Assembly: GCA_023053685.1 (NCBI GenBank)
Contig: JALIGW010000005.1
Coordinates: 32,855,480-32,919,479, forward strand
Reading direction: 5' to 3'
Source of the DNA: Diadophis punctatus similis
Lineage: Eukaryota > Chordata > Lepidosauria > Squamata > Dipsadidae
Length of the DNA stretch: 64,000 nt
Part shown: piece after piece, positions 1 through 11,285 of the stretch
How positions within the stretch are numbered: position 1 is the stretch's first letter
Layout of the letters: each line of letters begins with the position of its first letter
Notes under the pieces: model-generated
Seen by the model: only the letters and a program-made list of their open reading frames with translations
Databases searched by the model: none
Told to the model about the DNA's origin: nothing
Translations under genes and position numbers: made by a program

Positions 1-84
1 CCCACCCAGGACGCTTCTGTGCAGGCACAGAAGTGTCGTGCTCACACGCGAACTGGTAGCGACGGAATTTAGAACCCACTACTG
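1..84. mobile_element. 3' end of a hAT-like non-autonomous element (cut by window edge)
   Basis: The stretch ends in CCCACTACTG, a diverged form of the CCCACCACTG terminus seen on the short elements ending at 30892 and 41992. The other end lies outside the window, so neither the terminal inverted repeat nor the target duplication can be tested. Assignment rests only on similarity of the terminus. Confidence 0.4.
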
Positions 85-194
85 ATTGTCACTGATGCTT
101 GTTTTATTCTTCAGATATGTACAGCTGTTCTTCCTTATTCTTTCCCTTAATTTATTTATTCTTAATTTTATTTATTCTTTATTCTTTCCCTAAC

Positions 195-380
195 TCACTG
201 CTCACTGCCAGGAATTCAATTCGGACCAGCTCAAGGTTAACTCAGCCTTCCATCCTAACTGAAGTCAGTAAAATAAGGACCCAGATTGTTGGGGGCAATA
301 TGCTGACTCTGTAAATCGCTTAGAGGGGGCCATAAAAGCACTGTGAAGCGGTATATAAGTCTAAGTTCTATTGCTATTAA
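195..380 (+). repeat. tRNA-derived squamate SINE, 5'-truncated or diverged
   Basis: It shares the body of the SINEs at 17870, 38638 and 54280: a B-box-like AATTCAATTC near the start, the block CAGATTGTTGGGGGCAATAT, and a tail with GCGGTATATAAGTCTAAG followed by CTATTGCTATT. The A-box half is not recognisable. It lies inside TCF7L2 intron 3, in the opposite direction to the gene. Confidence 0.75.
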
Positions 381-3379
381 TATTTTGGCATTCTATTTTC
401 TGCAACATAGTAAGAAGCCATAATCTGAATGATATGACACTGAACATACATTTATTAAGATATTAATTTGGCTGCCCTAACTTTAAAAAAAAATCAAAAC
501 AAAAACCCAAAAGCACCTTCACACAGAAATTTTAAATAGTCTTTCTGAAATCTTCTTCTTTTAAATAAGGCAATAATTTTCAGCCATAGCATTCCCCATT
601 ATTCTATTGGCAGAGGCCAAAAATAAATTTAATAACTAAGTGAAAGAAAATTTCAATTTACATAAGAATATATTTGTCTGGCTGGAGATAATTCATATCT
701 TTTTTCCCAAGGTCATCAATAGTACAAATCCCAATTTAAATCCAAATGATTTTAGTTAGCCTGATCTAAAATGTGGGTTTACATGGTTATCTCAAGGGAT
801 ATTATCATGAGGTTTTATTGCACATGGTATCTCTTATATCAATGGTTCAAACTATTTCCTGGTTTTCAAGCTATTTTCATATATTTCTACTTTCATATAT
901 TTCAAGGGGTGATATGCTATAAGTGAAGATGAATATTATCTTTCCTATTGTGTGGTTTACTGTAACCATATGTACCAAGGTACACATAATTACTTCTAAT
1001 TTGCTTAAATTATGGATTACTTCCAAACCTGATTTTGAAAAGTCAGCCTACAGTGGATTTGTTAACTGTGGTTGTACTGACCATAGTAAACCCAATAAAT
1101 ACTTGAGGAGCCAAAATATTAGACATGGAGAATTACAAGTTCAAGTCTCTGTTTAGTGTATATTTTAGAAAAAAAGTTAGAATATATAATAATATAATTT
1201 ATAACAAACTTTTAAAATGCAAAAAGTCCAATAATAAAATAAGAAGAGATACATAAGCTTTTATTTTAAAAAAAGACATCTAAATTAATCCATTGTTACT
1301 TGTTATCTGATAACACACAACTAAGCATTCTTTGTACTTAGTCTACATTACTAAAGTACTCAAGGTACCACTGTGATATAGTTAAAACTACTAGTAAAAA
1401 CTAGAAATGATATTACATGTCAAGAAAATTTATATTCTACCAATCTTAAATTATATAATTTTATCTATGTAATCCATTCAGGAAGAAAAATACAATGGTG
1501 CTACAATGCTTGGCTATTTAAAACAGGGTATACAGCAAACTAGCAAGTAGTTCTAGATAACTAAGAGGCAAACAATGGGGTCATTAAGCAACAACATGGC
1601 CTTTATGCCTCACTTATTCTAGCAGTAAGTTTTAATGAAGTTCATGAGACTTCTGGGTGTGCAGGGAATGTAAAAATGCAGCTCTTAGGGAACTAGCAGC
1701 AAATTCTCGAAGAGATACACAATCTGGTTATATCTTTCATTTAAAATGTTTCTAGAGAAATATTTTAAGAATATCTTTCCTAATTAATAGCAGAGCGGTT
1801 ATCTAATTGTGTATTTTATGTAAGAAAAGCCATTTTTCCTTACATTATTAAGATTAACTGTACCACTGCCCTCAAGTTAATGCACAGTATTGAAAGACAA
1901 AATGATAGCTAAAACCAACATCTATGGATATAGTTTGTGTTTCATAATATTTATACCGATCCTCTTTTTTCACTGTGCACACACACACATATATCCACAA
2001 ACAAGAACCCCAATCGGACTGTAGCCTACATCTGCAATTCATTGACTTTACAATTTACCACATGTTGAGCTGGAAAGATCTCAGCTTCATTTGAATCATT
2101 GCACAAATATGCATGTGATTTATCATTTTAAAACTGAAGACTGTGGAAGAACACCACCACTTTTTCGGCATATTATCCCTTCTGGCAGACTAAGAACAAT
2201 TATGTACTAATTAAACCCTGCAAATATGCTGCACCCTGTTAAAGCCAACTCAAAGGCTCCCAAATTTCAGTAAAGTTAGTCAATTAACTCATTCATGCCT
2301 GTTGGTCTGACTATACAGTAAAAGAATGTGAATCAAGGAAATGAAACACTTAAAAAGAGCAGAGCTAGTGGCAACCTGAAATGAATTAGATAAAATTTTC
2401 ATCAACAACAAAAACCGATAACCTGCTAGAATATACTACTATATCATCTTACTGTAAACTATTGACTATTCTGTTAAGAAATGTAGAGTTAGCCTAAGAG
2501 ACTAATACATTACAGAACTCTATTGAATGGGAATCATCATAAACCACTGTCCTAGATACATTGAGAAATTACTATTTAAAAAGTGCTACTTTAAAAAATT
2601 ACATACATATGGGAGGAAAGATTTGTATATCTTCTCAGATTCCTTTCCTCAAACTAATTTATAAAATGCCTTAGATTAAATAAAATGCATAAAAGATGTA
2701 TGTATATACACAGTCATTTCTAGAACTTTCTTTAAAACAGCTGTGCTCTTAAGACTGCTTATGTTAAAATAGAGAAAGAAGCATCAAGATACCAATTAAA
2801 GAAATGTTTGGGCCCTCTAACATTCTTCTTGTTTTCCAAGACTTTCCTGATGTATAAAACACGGTGAACCTTACATCTTCAGCTTCCATTTTAGCAATGG
2901 TGATCAATCATACATATATTTTCCAAACATCTCTGCATATTCAGCATATTAATATTTCTCATTAGATAATCAAGAAAGTCAACTAGATGTTTATTACTTC
3001 TGAGATGCACTTGAAAATTCTGCTTAACTCATTACTTGTGAACAAAATAAGATTAGATTTCATTTTTGAAAAAGTGAAATGAAGTGGGTTAATTTTATAA
3101 TTAGTTTTTGACATCAGCAATATTTGTTTTCTGGGTATATCAAAGCTTTTGACAAAGAAAAAGCATAGCTAAACATTCCATAAAAATATAGCATCACACA
3201 CTGATTTTTTTTAATACAAATTATTTTTCTTACACAAATTATTTCCCTTGGTATGAAACATCAAACATTGAAGACTATTGTACATTTCTTGGGAGGTGTT
3301 CTGTTCAAAGTGATGGTGAAATTTCCACCTGAAGATCTCCTACAATATCGTAAGAAAGAAGGCAGCTCATATTAAGAGA

Positions 3380-4300
3380 TCTGCTTAACGTTCTCCGAAT
3401 TGTTCTTCAGCATTGCAAGAGTTAACTCTGAATGCTATGAAAAGACTGCCCCACATTTAAGGAGAAACAAGCACTAACCTCCCACTCTCCCCAAAACAAT
3501 CCAAGCTTTTCATGGGCTGATTTTCCTAATTCCTCCCCTCCACCACCTCTCCCATCTCTTATTGCTTATAATTAGTGAAAGAAACCTGACCCACTGCCAG
3601 TGTCTATGGACCTTGGATATTATAAGGCCAGCGTGGCGTCAAATATCTTAACATTCATAAGTGTTATGGGCTGTAAATAAATCCTGTAGATTTATGACCC
3701 TTCAGTGCCTGCCAGCAAATGAATGTGGCACATTTCTTCCAGCAGACCTGTGGAGGTACAAGTTTGCTTTTGTTTGTAAAGTTAACCATTTCCTTCACAA
3801 ACACACACAATTATCAGTTGGTGGCCAACAATATTTGCCATGGCTCAGTACAGAAACGATGATGTTAATTTAAAAAAATAGCTTGGGAGAATGCAGATTA
3901 TGCAAACAATAAAGTAGCTACCACAGCAGCAGCTAAAAGTTCTGCACCGGCAAAAGACATAAAGATTCCACCACAGTTAATGTGTAGACAGAACATTCTA
4001 ATTCTACCTATAACTCAAAACAAAACAAAAAAAAATGCTTTTTTAATCTGTAAGAGCTCTTTTGCACTATATGCACTTCGATTCAAATAATATCTATTCT
4101 GTTCTTCCTTTAAAGCTAGCAAGTATGTTTCAAGAAAGGCATGAATTGCTGCCCGGGTGTTTTTTTCAATTTCTACCCCCATCTGTCCAGCAATCCCCTC
4201 TTCTCTATTTAGGGAAACATTTGTTAAATCCAGGTTGTCTCATGCTTAACAGCCATAACCCAGCTTCCACATAACTGCCAGACAGCTGTAAATGGGGGTT
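3380..4300. promoter_or_regulatory. candidate conserved intronic regulatory element
   Basis: About 900 bases inside intron 3 lack recognisable repeats and have mixed composition, with clusters of motif-like words such as TTAACATTCATAA, AATAAATCCTG, ATTATGCAAA (octamer-like, near 3897) and runs of CACAG. The look resembles vertebrate conserved non-coding DNA, and TCF7L2 introns are known to hold such enhancers. No alignment was possible, so this is inference from texture alone. Confidence 0.25.
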
Positions 4301-7300
4301 GAGCAATTTTAGTCATGGTATACATCTATGCAAAAGCAAAGAAAGAGAATTCTGCAGCTGTCTTTTTTCTACTGTCTTTAAAAAACAGAAAGAAAAAAAT
4401 AATAATCTTACTAATGCATGAACCCTAGAGCTCTTTAAAGTAAAACGCCAAGCTTGGCAAGCCAATAATCTATGTTTTACCTTTGTCTCCCCCCAAAAAA
4501 GTAATATTAGAGACATGAAAATGAAAATGTGGTTACATTTTGCCTTCATTAAACATAAACTCTAGCCTTCCAGAGTCTTTCTAAGTGAGAAGCAAGATAA
4601 TGCATTGGTTCTCTCCTCCAGTCTGACTTTAAAAAGAATTCAGACAAGAGAGGCTGCAAGGGCATTACTCATATGAAGTTTACAAAGCTATTTCTGATAC
4701 AGAAGCAGCAGCATCCTAACCATGCTAAGAACTAAGAGAGCCACAGACAATGTGCTTAATTTTACTGGTTATTTTTGCACAGTTCAAGAGGAAAAAATAC
4801 TTTTTTCCCCATTAAAACCATTAATGAAGTGAATGGTACAATTTAGTAAACAGCCTATCCCTGCCAGTGAGCCCCAAACTCACTGAGATTTGAAAACTAG
4901 ATGTAAATGGCTAACATTCAACTACCACCATCATCCTTATTTCAGAAATCAAATTTCAGCCTACAGATTAGCAGTGAATCAAACCTTCACACTTGAAACA
5001 GAATTTTGAACTATGCAAAGCTATAAATATTTCTAAAGGACCTGAACAACAAATTAGAATAAATACCAAAGAAGGGCAGGAACACCTGTTCTTTTTTTCA
5101 GCATGATAAGCATTTCATTGTTCTCTACTTAAAATGTAATGACCTGCGTAATTACAGTAATATTACATTGAACTGCAGAAGCTCAGATTGTCACACTTTT
5201 GAAAACTGTTGTCAAAACAATTCATAGCAGGAAAAAAGGTGGCGGAATCCTATTAACTCTTTACCCCCTTGCATCTAGATTCTTCAACTGAAGATTAAGG
5301 AGGGTGATTCAGAGCATTAAAAAAGGAATTACTCACATTTTAAATATTGGGCTATTCGGTTTTGTTAAATAACAAATAATTCCCCTACTTTATGCTTATT
5401 GATAAAAAAAATTACTCCAAGAAATAAAACCTATGAAAAAAGCAAAATGTAGGAAAGTAATATATTGAACAGACCTTTAATAGGAATCAATTTTGAAATA
5501 TTAACATTAAAATTATTTCAGTAGCCAGAATAATTTTTTTCTACTTCATTGCTTTATCACTGATTTCTGAAATTAAATTTCACATCATGAAGTTCTCATG
5601 ACATCCATTTTCACACAAGTTAGTTCTAAATTCGTTTTTTTTAAATCTATAATAGAGCCCTCCTTAATGTATATTGGTTCTCTTAACAGCCAGGTATATT
5701 ATTCTGTGAAAAGCAGCATTAGTATGATGCAGAGGAATCTTTGTCCTCTGAAAAAATGCAATTATTGCTATCAATTTTGAACAATCTTCAGCAACTGAAC
5801 TATTACTTGTCATAAGGAAATTTAGACTTTAATCCCTTTCTTCCTTACCTGGAAGTAAAGGCTTGCTTCTGAATCAACATTATCTAGAATTGGACTGTTA
5901 ATGATTGCTTTAAACCATTTACATTTATACAACAAAAATAATAATAATAATCAGTATTTCTATAAATCAATTTTAAAATATCAAAGGACAAAGATTTTTC
6001 TAAATAAAAATAAAACACCATGTCTACAGTGAAAAAGGACAATAATTACCCAGAGAAACTTTTAAAAACAATAGTACATTCACTCAAATTGGGAGGATTG
6101 TGCTGTTTATGTAAGTAACTATTAGCTATTTACTTACACTGAATTGCAAAAACAATATCCTAATTGTTTCAATATATTCTGAACAGTACAATATAAAATC
6201 AATTTTTAAATAGTTTTAGCTTTGCAACAAAGTAAAGAATGGATTTTCTTTATAGCTATGACAAAAAGAAAAAAGAAACTGAAATATGCAGCTGGCTGTC
6301 ATGCAAATAATAAAATTGTCTATTGAGGATGGAAAATGCTTTTTGAATCATGTGATGGCAAAGAACAAGGTCACCTGTTATACCAACAATAAAATAACAG
6401 ATTTTATACAAAGCACTGACTCCTCAGAAAGGGCTTTATTACTAAGTGATTTCTTTCTATTAAAGATAACTATTTAGGGCCTGATCCAAAGTCTATTCAA
6501 ACATCCACACAAATAGTCCCCATTCATTTCAAAAGATGTTGTATCTAATCCAGAACAAAAGTGCCACCAGAAAAAATACAATATGTATTAAACCACAATA
6601 TCCTTTATTATATGGAAAAAGGAATTTGTCTCTCAGCTTTCTAGTCAAACAAATTTAAGAGAGAATCTTCATAGACAAATTTAAATTTTCCAAATTCTTT
6701 CTACAAATTCCTTTGGGGAATAAACTTATACTGTCATAGTGTACATTTAAATAGCCACAAAATAGCCACAATTTTGCCAACATAGCCAGCATATCCTTTA
6801 CCGGGTCCCACTACCTTGCCAATACTGTATTTAGTCATCTTTTCTTTCCATTATACCAAAACTGTGGTTATAAAATATATATTTGCTTTGATGATGATCC
6901 CCAAAATGCAAGAAATTATAAAATATATTCACAATGTTAATTTCATCCTTCAAACACTTACAAATGCACATGTAAACACTATTTGGTCATCCTTGGCCTC
7001 TATAACTTGCAATGTGTATTTGGCATCAAATTTGGAATAAAAACAAGTCTGACCCTGATATTTTAAAATGCATTAAAAATATATATCCTATTCCAGACTG
7101 GTGTTACCAGGAATCCCACAAGTATTTAATAGTGGGCGTATTACTCAACATTTATGTCTTATACTGTCACTATAAAAGGAAAAGGTAATTTGAAGAAACC
7201 AAAAGAAAGGGAAGTAGGATAGAAAACTTATCTTAAAGATTTAACAGAAAACTGAACAACAGATTGTGTATGAATTCTGCATTCCCTGGGGGTATTGTAA

Positions 7301-8621
7301 GTCAGTTTATAAATATTATTATAAAAAGTTTACTTCATTTCTAAGAAGAGCAAGTAGAGTTGGAATCAATCTATAAAGTAATATAAATAGTAGCCAACAA
7401 TTTTTACGTATGAAGAGTTTAGTAAAGCAACAATGTAATGGCTACAGCAACTTATTTTCTGCCACGCCTTCTGATCTTTCTGCCACACCCATAAAAGTAT
7501 ATATCCTTCTGTAAGAGTAATGTGTGTATGCTTGTGATTTATAATATTCCATTCAAGTAAAGGCTTGTTCCTTTATTTAATGCTTTTGCTGAAATTTAAT
7601 TGTTTTTAAGAAGAAAAAGATATATTTTAATAATCCTGCTGACTCTTCCTGAAGCCACAGAGAATAAGAGAAAGGGGTGGAGGGAGGGGGAAAGATTCCT
7701 TGAGATTTTTTCCTTTGTAAATAAAAAACACCAGCTGATTTCCTAAAGCAAGACAGGATCATAGAAATATATATATGTCAGAGTTATAGAATGGCTATGA
7801 CATCTCTATCCTTCATTAAAAACAACTGTGCCTTTTTGAAAATGTCGCCTTGCAAAGGAATGCAAATAACATTTTCTCACTCTGAAAGGACAACAAACAT
7901 ACTCTTCTCGAGAAACCCTCAGAAATCAAACCAAAAAGAAAGAAAAATGGAAGGGGAAAAAACACAATAAAGCAAGATGCTTGCAGTTAAACTGTCATCC
8001 GCAATAAATTTAAAAACAAGAGTCCCCGTAAAAGGGTGTACATAAAAGATACAATTTAACACCAATTAATCATTCAATGGCAAGTATCCCAGTAAATTAG
8101 TATGTAACTCGGCCAGGGTTAGGACAGCAAATAAAGAGTTAAGTGGGAGGCAAAGTAAAGGGGGAGGGGAGAGAAAGCAAACCCCGTTCGCCACTCAAGA
8201 GGGCCGGAGAAAACAGAGCGCTATAGAAATTTCCGACTTTGGGGAACTTCGAGCGAGCGCGGGCTCTGGCGCTGAAAACCAGGAGGGAGCTGAACGTACC
8301 GAATCGGCTTTCTTTTTTTAAGTCACCGGGGTTGAATCCACACACACACATACACACCCCTCAAACTGAAAGTAAAGGAATAAACATGGCGAAGTATAAA
8401 CAAACCTCTACTCCTCCCTTAACCGCCTCCCCTCCCCCGGTCTGCGGAACGCACAAAAGTTTTGGAAAGTTTCTGGCCGTGCCATGGCCGAAGTGGGAAG
8501 GAACGGGCGGGACACGCAGGAGCCATTGGGGGCTTTGGGAAGGGGAGGAAAAGGAGGGGAACGCAGGATCGTAGCAGAAAAACCGGGAAAGGAAACCATT
8601 AAAAAAAAAGAAGTCACTCAC

Positions 8622-8746
8622 CGTTCTTGCCGTGGGCGAAAGGGATCCATTGGAGAGGTAGGGGCCGCTCAGGTCGGGAATCATTATAAAGGGATAGCCA
8701 GGGTACGGTGGGCCCTTAAACAACCCTCCATCTTGCCTTTTTGCAG
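8622..8746 (-). CDS. TCF7L2: TCF7L2 coding exon 3
   Basis: This 125-bp exon encodes residues 86-127. The first codon (Ala) is split: G from exon 2 plus CT here. The translation includes [20 protein letters not shown] and continues through IMIPDL to [10 protein letters not shown], which matches the segment after the beta-catenin-binding domain of TCF7L2. The AAKRQDGG start separates it from LEF1 and TCF7, and the SLSPTART end separates it from TCF7L1, as I recall those sequences. The acceptor is a pyrimidine-rich tract ending TTAG; the donor is ACG/GTGAGT. Compared with the human protein from memory it reads [11 protein letters not shown] rather than DLTSPYLPNGS, a modest lineage difference. 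The exon ends in phase 0. Intron 2 upstream is only 215 bp; intron 3 downstream exceeds 8.6 kb. Confidence 0.96.
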
Positions 8747-8961
8747 CTAACATGGCGGGGAAACGAGGAGCAAGAAGTAAAATAAAAGAAGGGAAGGGAA
8801 ATCACAGTTAGAAATCGTTTCACACACACACACACAAAATCCAACGAAAACTTTAACGTACTCGAATCTACAGAAAACGCAAGAGAATTTCACAGCCGTC
8901 TCCTCCCCACCAAAGGGGGGGGATGATTAAGGGTGGCTGCAGAAGAGAAAAAGCAACTTAC

Positions 8962-9028
8962 CTTCCTCTAAACTTTCTCTGGATTTATCTCTGAAACTTT
9001 CGGACCTAGGTGGAGGCCGCCTCTCCGC
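8962..9028 (-). CDS. TCF7L2: TCF7L2 coding exon 2
   Basis: This 67-bp exon encodes residues 64-85, AERRPPPRSESFRDKSRESL plus EE, and one extra G that completes the next codon in exon 3. It is flanked by an acceptor ending TTTAAAG and a perfect GTAAGT donor (8956-8961). The 67-base length and phase (0 in, 1 out) let exon 1, 2 and 3 read through without a break. The serine- and arginine-rich linker matches TCF7L2 and differs from TCF7L1. Introns 1 (9029-9370, 342 bp) and 2 (8747-8961, 215 bp) are short, so all three exons lie in one CpG-rich block. The exon is too short to appear as a long open frame and was found from the splice sites and the family sequence. Confidence 0.95.
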
Positions 9029-9370
9029 CTTTAAATCAAGAACGGGGGTTTTGGGCGGGAGGGGGGGTCACAATAACAAAACAAAAAAAAAAGAGGAAAA
9101 AACAGCGAGGAGTGCATGGGAGAGGTAGGTTGGTGGGGGAGAGACGGAAGAAAGAAAACGAGAACAAGTTAAAAGTTTGTGCAAAACATAAGGCGAAACA
9201 TACGGCAACGGGGCAATTTACGACGGGGGGGAAACCAAGTTAGTTGTGTTCTGCCTCTCCCCCCTTTTCCTACTTTCCTCTCCCCCCCCCCATCTCTTGT
9301 CCGACAATCCTCCCGCCAAAGTTGAACGAGGCAGGTGTGTTTCAAAGGGGGGGGGGGCAACGTTTCTTAC

Positions 9371-9559
9371 CTCCGAGTCTGAAGAGCTGTTTTGATTAGT
9401 TTCTGATTCATTGACCAGAGACGATTTGACGTCCGCTAAATCCCTCTCCGCCGAAGAGTTCTCCGAGATCTTCTCTTCTTGTTCCCCTTCGTCTTTAAAA
9501 GAGATCAATTCGTCGTTCGCCCCCAAATCGTCCCCTCCACCGCCATTGAGTTGCGGCAT
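9371..9559 (-). CDS. TCF7L2: TCF7L2 coding exon 1, start codon and beta-catenin-binding domain
   Basis: The exon encodes 63 residues beginning [20 protein letters not shown] and ending SSSDSE, then splices at GAG/GTAAG. TCF7L2 is a nuclear HMG-box factor that represses Wnt targets with Groucho/TLE and activates them when beta-catenin binds its N-terminus. Residues about 8-53 form that binding domain. The known contact positions of the human protein are present: Asp16, Glu24, Glu29, and Leu41 and Leu48 in the helix [10 protein letters not shown]. Position 31 is Ile where human has Ser, by memory. The ATG has A at -3 and is the conserved family start, so I keep it although the frame context upstream is repetitive. 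The DNA-binding HMG box and C-terminal tails lie off the left edge, so the gene is incomplete here. Confidence 0.97.
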
Positions 9560-9904
9560 CTTCTTCCTGCCTTACCCCCACCAGCAGCAATTTTGCAAGG
9601 ACGGAACGAGAGAGAGAGAGAGAGACAGAAAGGCAAAAAAAAAAAAAAAAGGAAAGGAGAGAAAAAGGGGGAAGGATATTTTTCTTTAAAAAAAAAACAA
9701 GGCAGAAAGAAAAGGGAGAAGTTTGTAATTTTAAGAAGAGTCCCAGGTGAAAGTTCTTTTCTCTTTTTCTTTCCTCTTGGGGAGGGGAACAGAGGGGGAG
9801 GAGGAGGAGGAGGAGGAGGAGGAGGGGAGGGCAATGTCCCTGCTCCTTTCTTTTTTTGCACCAGTGACTTTGGGTTTCTTCTTTTCCTTCTTCTGGATTT
9901 TCTG

Positions 9905-9945
<41 letters not shown>

Positions 9946-10050
9946 TTTCTTCCGATGATCAGATCAGCATGTAAAGACACGCGGGCAGACACACACAAAA
10001 ATTAATAAGAAAAAAAATTATATAACGAGGGAGGGTTAAAACGGGGGGAG
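9560..10050 (-). other. TCF7L2: probable TCF7L2 5' untranslated region and core promoter
   Basis: The 490 bases upstream of the ATG hold three simple repeats: a GA run (9608-9625), a GGA run (9796-9825) and a CT run (9903-9945). Read on the gene strand these give alternating pyrimidine and purine tracts. A TATATAA-like word lies near 10018-10024 on the gene strand, but a CpG-island promoter need not use it. The transcription start cannot be placed from sequence alone. Confidence 0.5.
9608..9945. repeat. GA, GGA and CT microsatellites in the TCF7L2 leader
   Basis: Perfect or near-perfect tracts: (GA)n at 9608-9625, (GGA)n at 9796-9825, (CT)n at 9903-9945 with one interruption. All long open frames that cross this stretch on both strands are low-complexity artefacts of these tracts. 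Confidence 0.95.
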
Positions 10051-10189
10051 GGGAATTACTTAAAAAAATGGTTAGCAAACAAACCAAACAAATCAGCTGT
10101 AAAAATGGGAGGGGGGTAGAAGCTGCAGATATAGGAAGCCTGTGCCGGTCGGATTTGAGTGAGTTGAAGTTAGACTGAGAGCTTTTCAG

Positions 10190-10196
10190 TTCAAAG
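10190..10196 (+). promoter_or_regulatory. TCF/LEF-type motif TTCAAAG upstream of TCF7L2
   Basis: TTCAAAG matches the core WWCAAAG bound by the TCF/LEF HMG box. It lies about 630 bases upstream of the start codon in the CpG-rich region. A 7-base match is expected by chance in several places, so this is only a candidate. Confidence 0.25.
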
Positions 10197-11119
10197 GCGG
10201 CGCTGATTGACAGATAGAAAAAGGGGGATCGAAATCCGGAGGAACGGAGAAGTCTGGGATCCAGGATTATTGACAGGGAGAAAGAAACACTGGGCACTTA
10301 ATGAGATGCAGGAGGGGCGGGGGCTCCCTTGTGACGTGTGCATAAATAAACAGGAGGAGGGGGTAACGGAGAAACTAACAATGATCCCTTTTGGAGAAAG
10401 CAGGAAGGTGGGGGGGTACGCGGCGAAGGCAGGCAGGCAGGCAGGGGCGACTAGGCGAAGGAAGACAATGCGGATAGGCGAGGAGGCGAACCTGTCAGTT
10501 CTAACCCAGCGGGCCAAAGCGAAGAAAAGTCGGGGTGCAATCAAACAAATTAGGCAAGGCAGGCGCTTCAGCCGTGCGTTTGCACAACCGCCAAGGCAAT
10601 CGAAGCACCTCTCCGTCCCTTCGTGCTCGCACTTGGTTGCGCACTCAACTTTCCGGCGCGGTGCAGTGCAATTTTTGAAGAGTTGCATCCGATGCACTTT
10701 TACCAGGAAGTGATTTCGGTCCTCTGGGACTTTCTTTCCGAATAAACAGGCACGGGCTTGTGCTCCAGTTCACTGAGATCACCTCGCCTTTTTTTTTTTA
10801 ATTTGGCGGGGTTGGTGTGGGGGTGCTCTTTTTAACGGCCGTGCAATGGTTTCGATCTTAATCTGCGGCCAGAAGAGTGACCAAACAAATATATATATAT
10901 GTCCCCCGTTTTATGGCTGAAAGAGAAGGAGAAAGCGAAGAGAAACTCCGGTGGTGGCGCGGCTCCCAAATAGTTTTGTATCGGATTTGAAAGGGGTAGG
11001 TGGGTAGGTGGGGGGGGGCTGTGGCTCTTGAGTCCAGCTCAAACCTGCAAAGAAGTTCTGCGATTTCCGCGGTGGGTTTTCCCAGGAAGGTCTCTGGGAC
11101 TCGAGTCTGCCGCGTGTTT

Positions 11120-11178
11120 CCTCGGGCGTAAGTTCCACCGGGCTTACTCCCAAGTAAGCGCCCAAGCCCGTAGCCTTA
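11120..11178. repeat. ancient amniote-type retroposon fragment in the promoter region
   Basis: The words GGGCTTACTCCCAAGTAAG resemble the widespread reptile repeat that carries 'cttactcccaagtaagt ... ttcaatgggactta'. A second diverged copy is near 35077-35130. The copy here has gained many CpGs compared with the usual form. Family name not assigned. Confidence 0.4.
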
Positions 11179-11226
11179 AGAGCCCGCAGGCAAAGTGCAC
11201 CAAGTCTGGCTTTCTAAGAGCAGGAC

Positions 11227-11233
11227 ATCAAAG
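11227..11233 (+). promoter_or_regulatory. TCF/LEF-type motif ATCAAAG upstream of TCF7L2
   Basis: ATCAAAG matches the TCF/LEF core and lies about 1.67 kb upstream of the ATG, at the edge of the CpG-rich block. With the site at 10190 it would allow self-regulation by Wnt signalling, but motif matches this short are weak evidence. Confidence 0.25.
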
Positions 11234-11285
11234 ACCAAAACAAGGGGAAAGGGCTTTATGGATTCTCCTTTTCTTGGGATAGTTT

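Larger units (their letters stand above)
1..8615 (-). other. TCF7L2: TCF7L2 intron 3, first 8.6 kb
   Basis: On the minus strand this follows the GTGAGT donor of exon 3 (8616-8621) and runs off the left edge. I looked for the next human exon (beginning LHFQSGS) on the minus strand and did not find it. Apart from the SINE and element end in the first 400 bases, the stretch is mostly AT-rich single-copy-looking DNA with few recognisable repeats, which is unusual compared with the repeat-dense right half. Small open frames here (for example 923-1156, 3661-3873, 6816-7040) have no family resemblance and I treat them as chance. Confidence 0.75.
8150..11250 (-). promoter_or_regulatory. TCF7L2: CpG-rich promoter region of TCF7L2
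   Basis: The background of the window is AT-rich and poor in CpG, but here CpG is frequent, densest around 9370-9560, 10140-10720 and 10940-11180. The region covers exons 1-3 and about 1.7 kb upstream. GC boxes are visible, for example GGGGCGGGGG at 10315-10324 and GGGCGGG near 8503 and 9052. This is the expected layout for a developmental transcription-factor promoter. Overlapping 168-residue open frames on both strands (10191-10713) follow from the stop-poor GC-rich sequence. Confidence 0.8.

Noticed and set aside
1..8600. The next TCF7L2 exon (human LHFQSGS segment) in intron 3
   Set aside because: No minus-strand match was found. A GCTGCATTTTTACA-like word near 1670 does not continue in agreement with the exon.
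9479..9998. Frames up to 167 residues across the TCF7L2 leader
   Set aside because: They consist largely of Arg/Glu, Pro or Ser/Leu runs encoded by GA, GGA and CT microsatellites.
10191..10713. Two overlapping 168-residue frames on opposite strands upstream of TCF7L2
   Set aside because: They follow from stop-poor CpG-rich sequence. No domain, splice context or conserved protein is visible.
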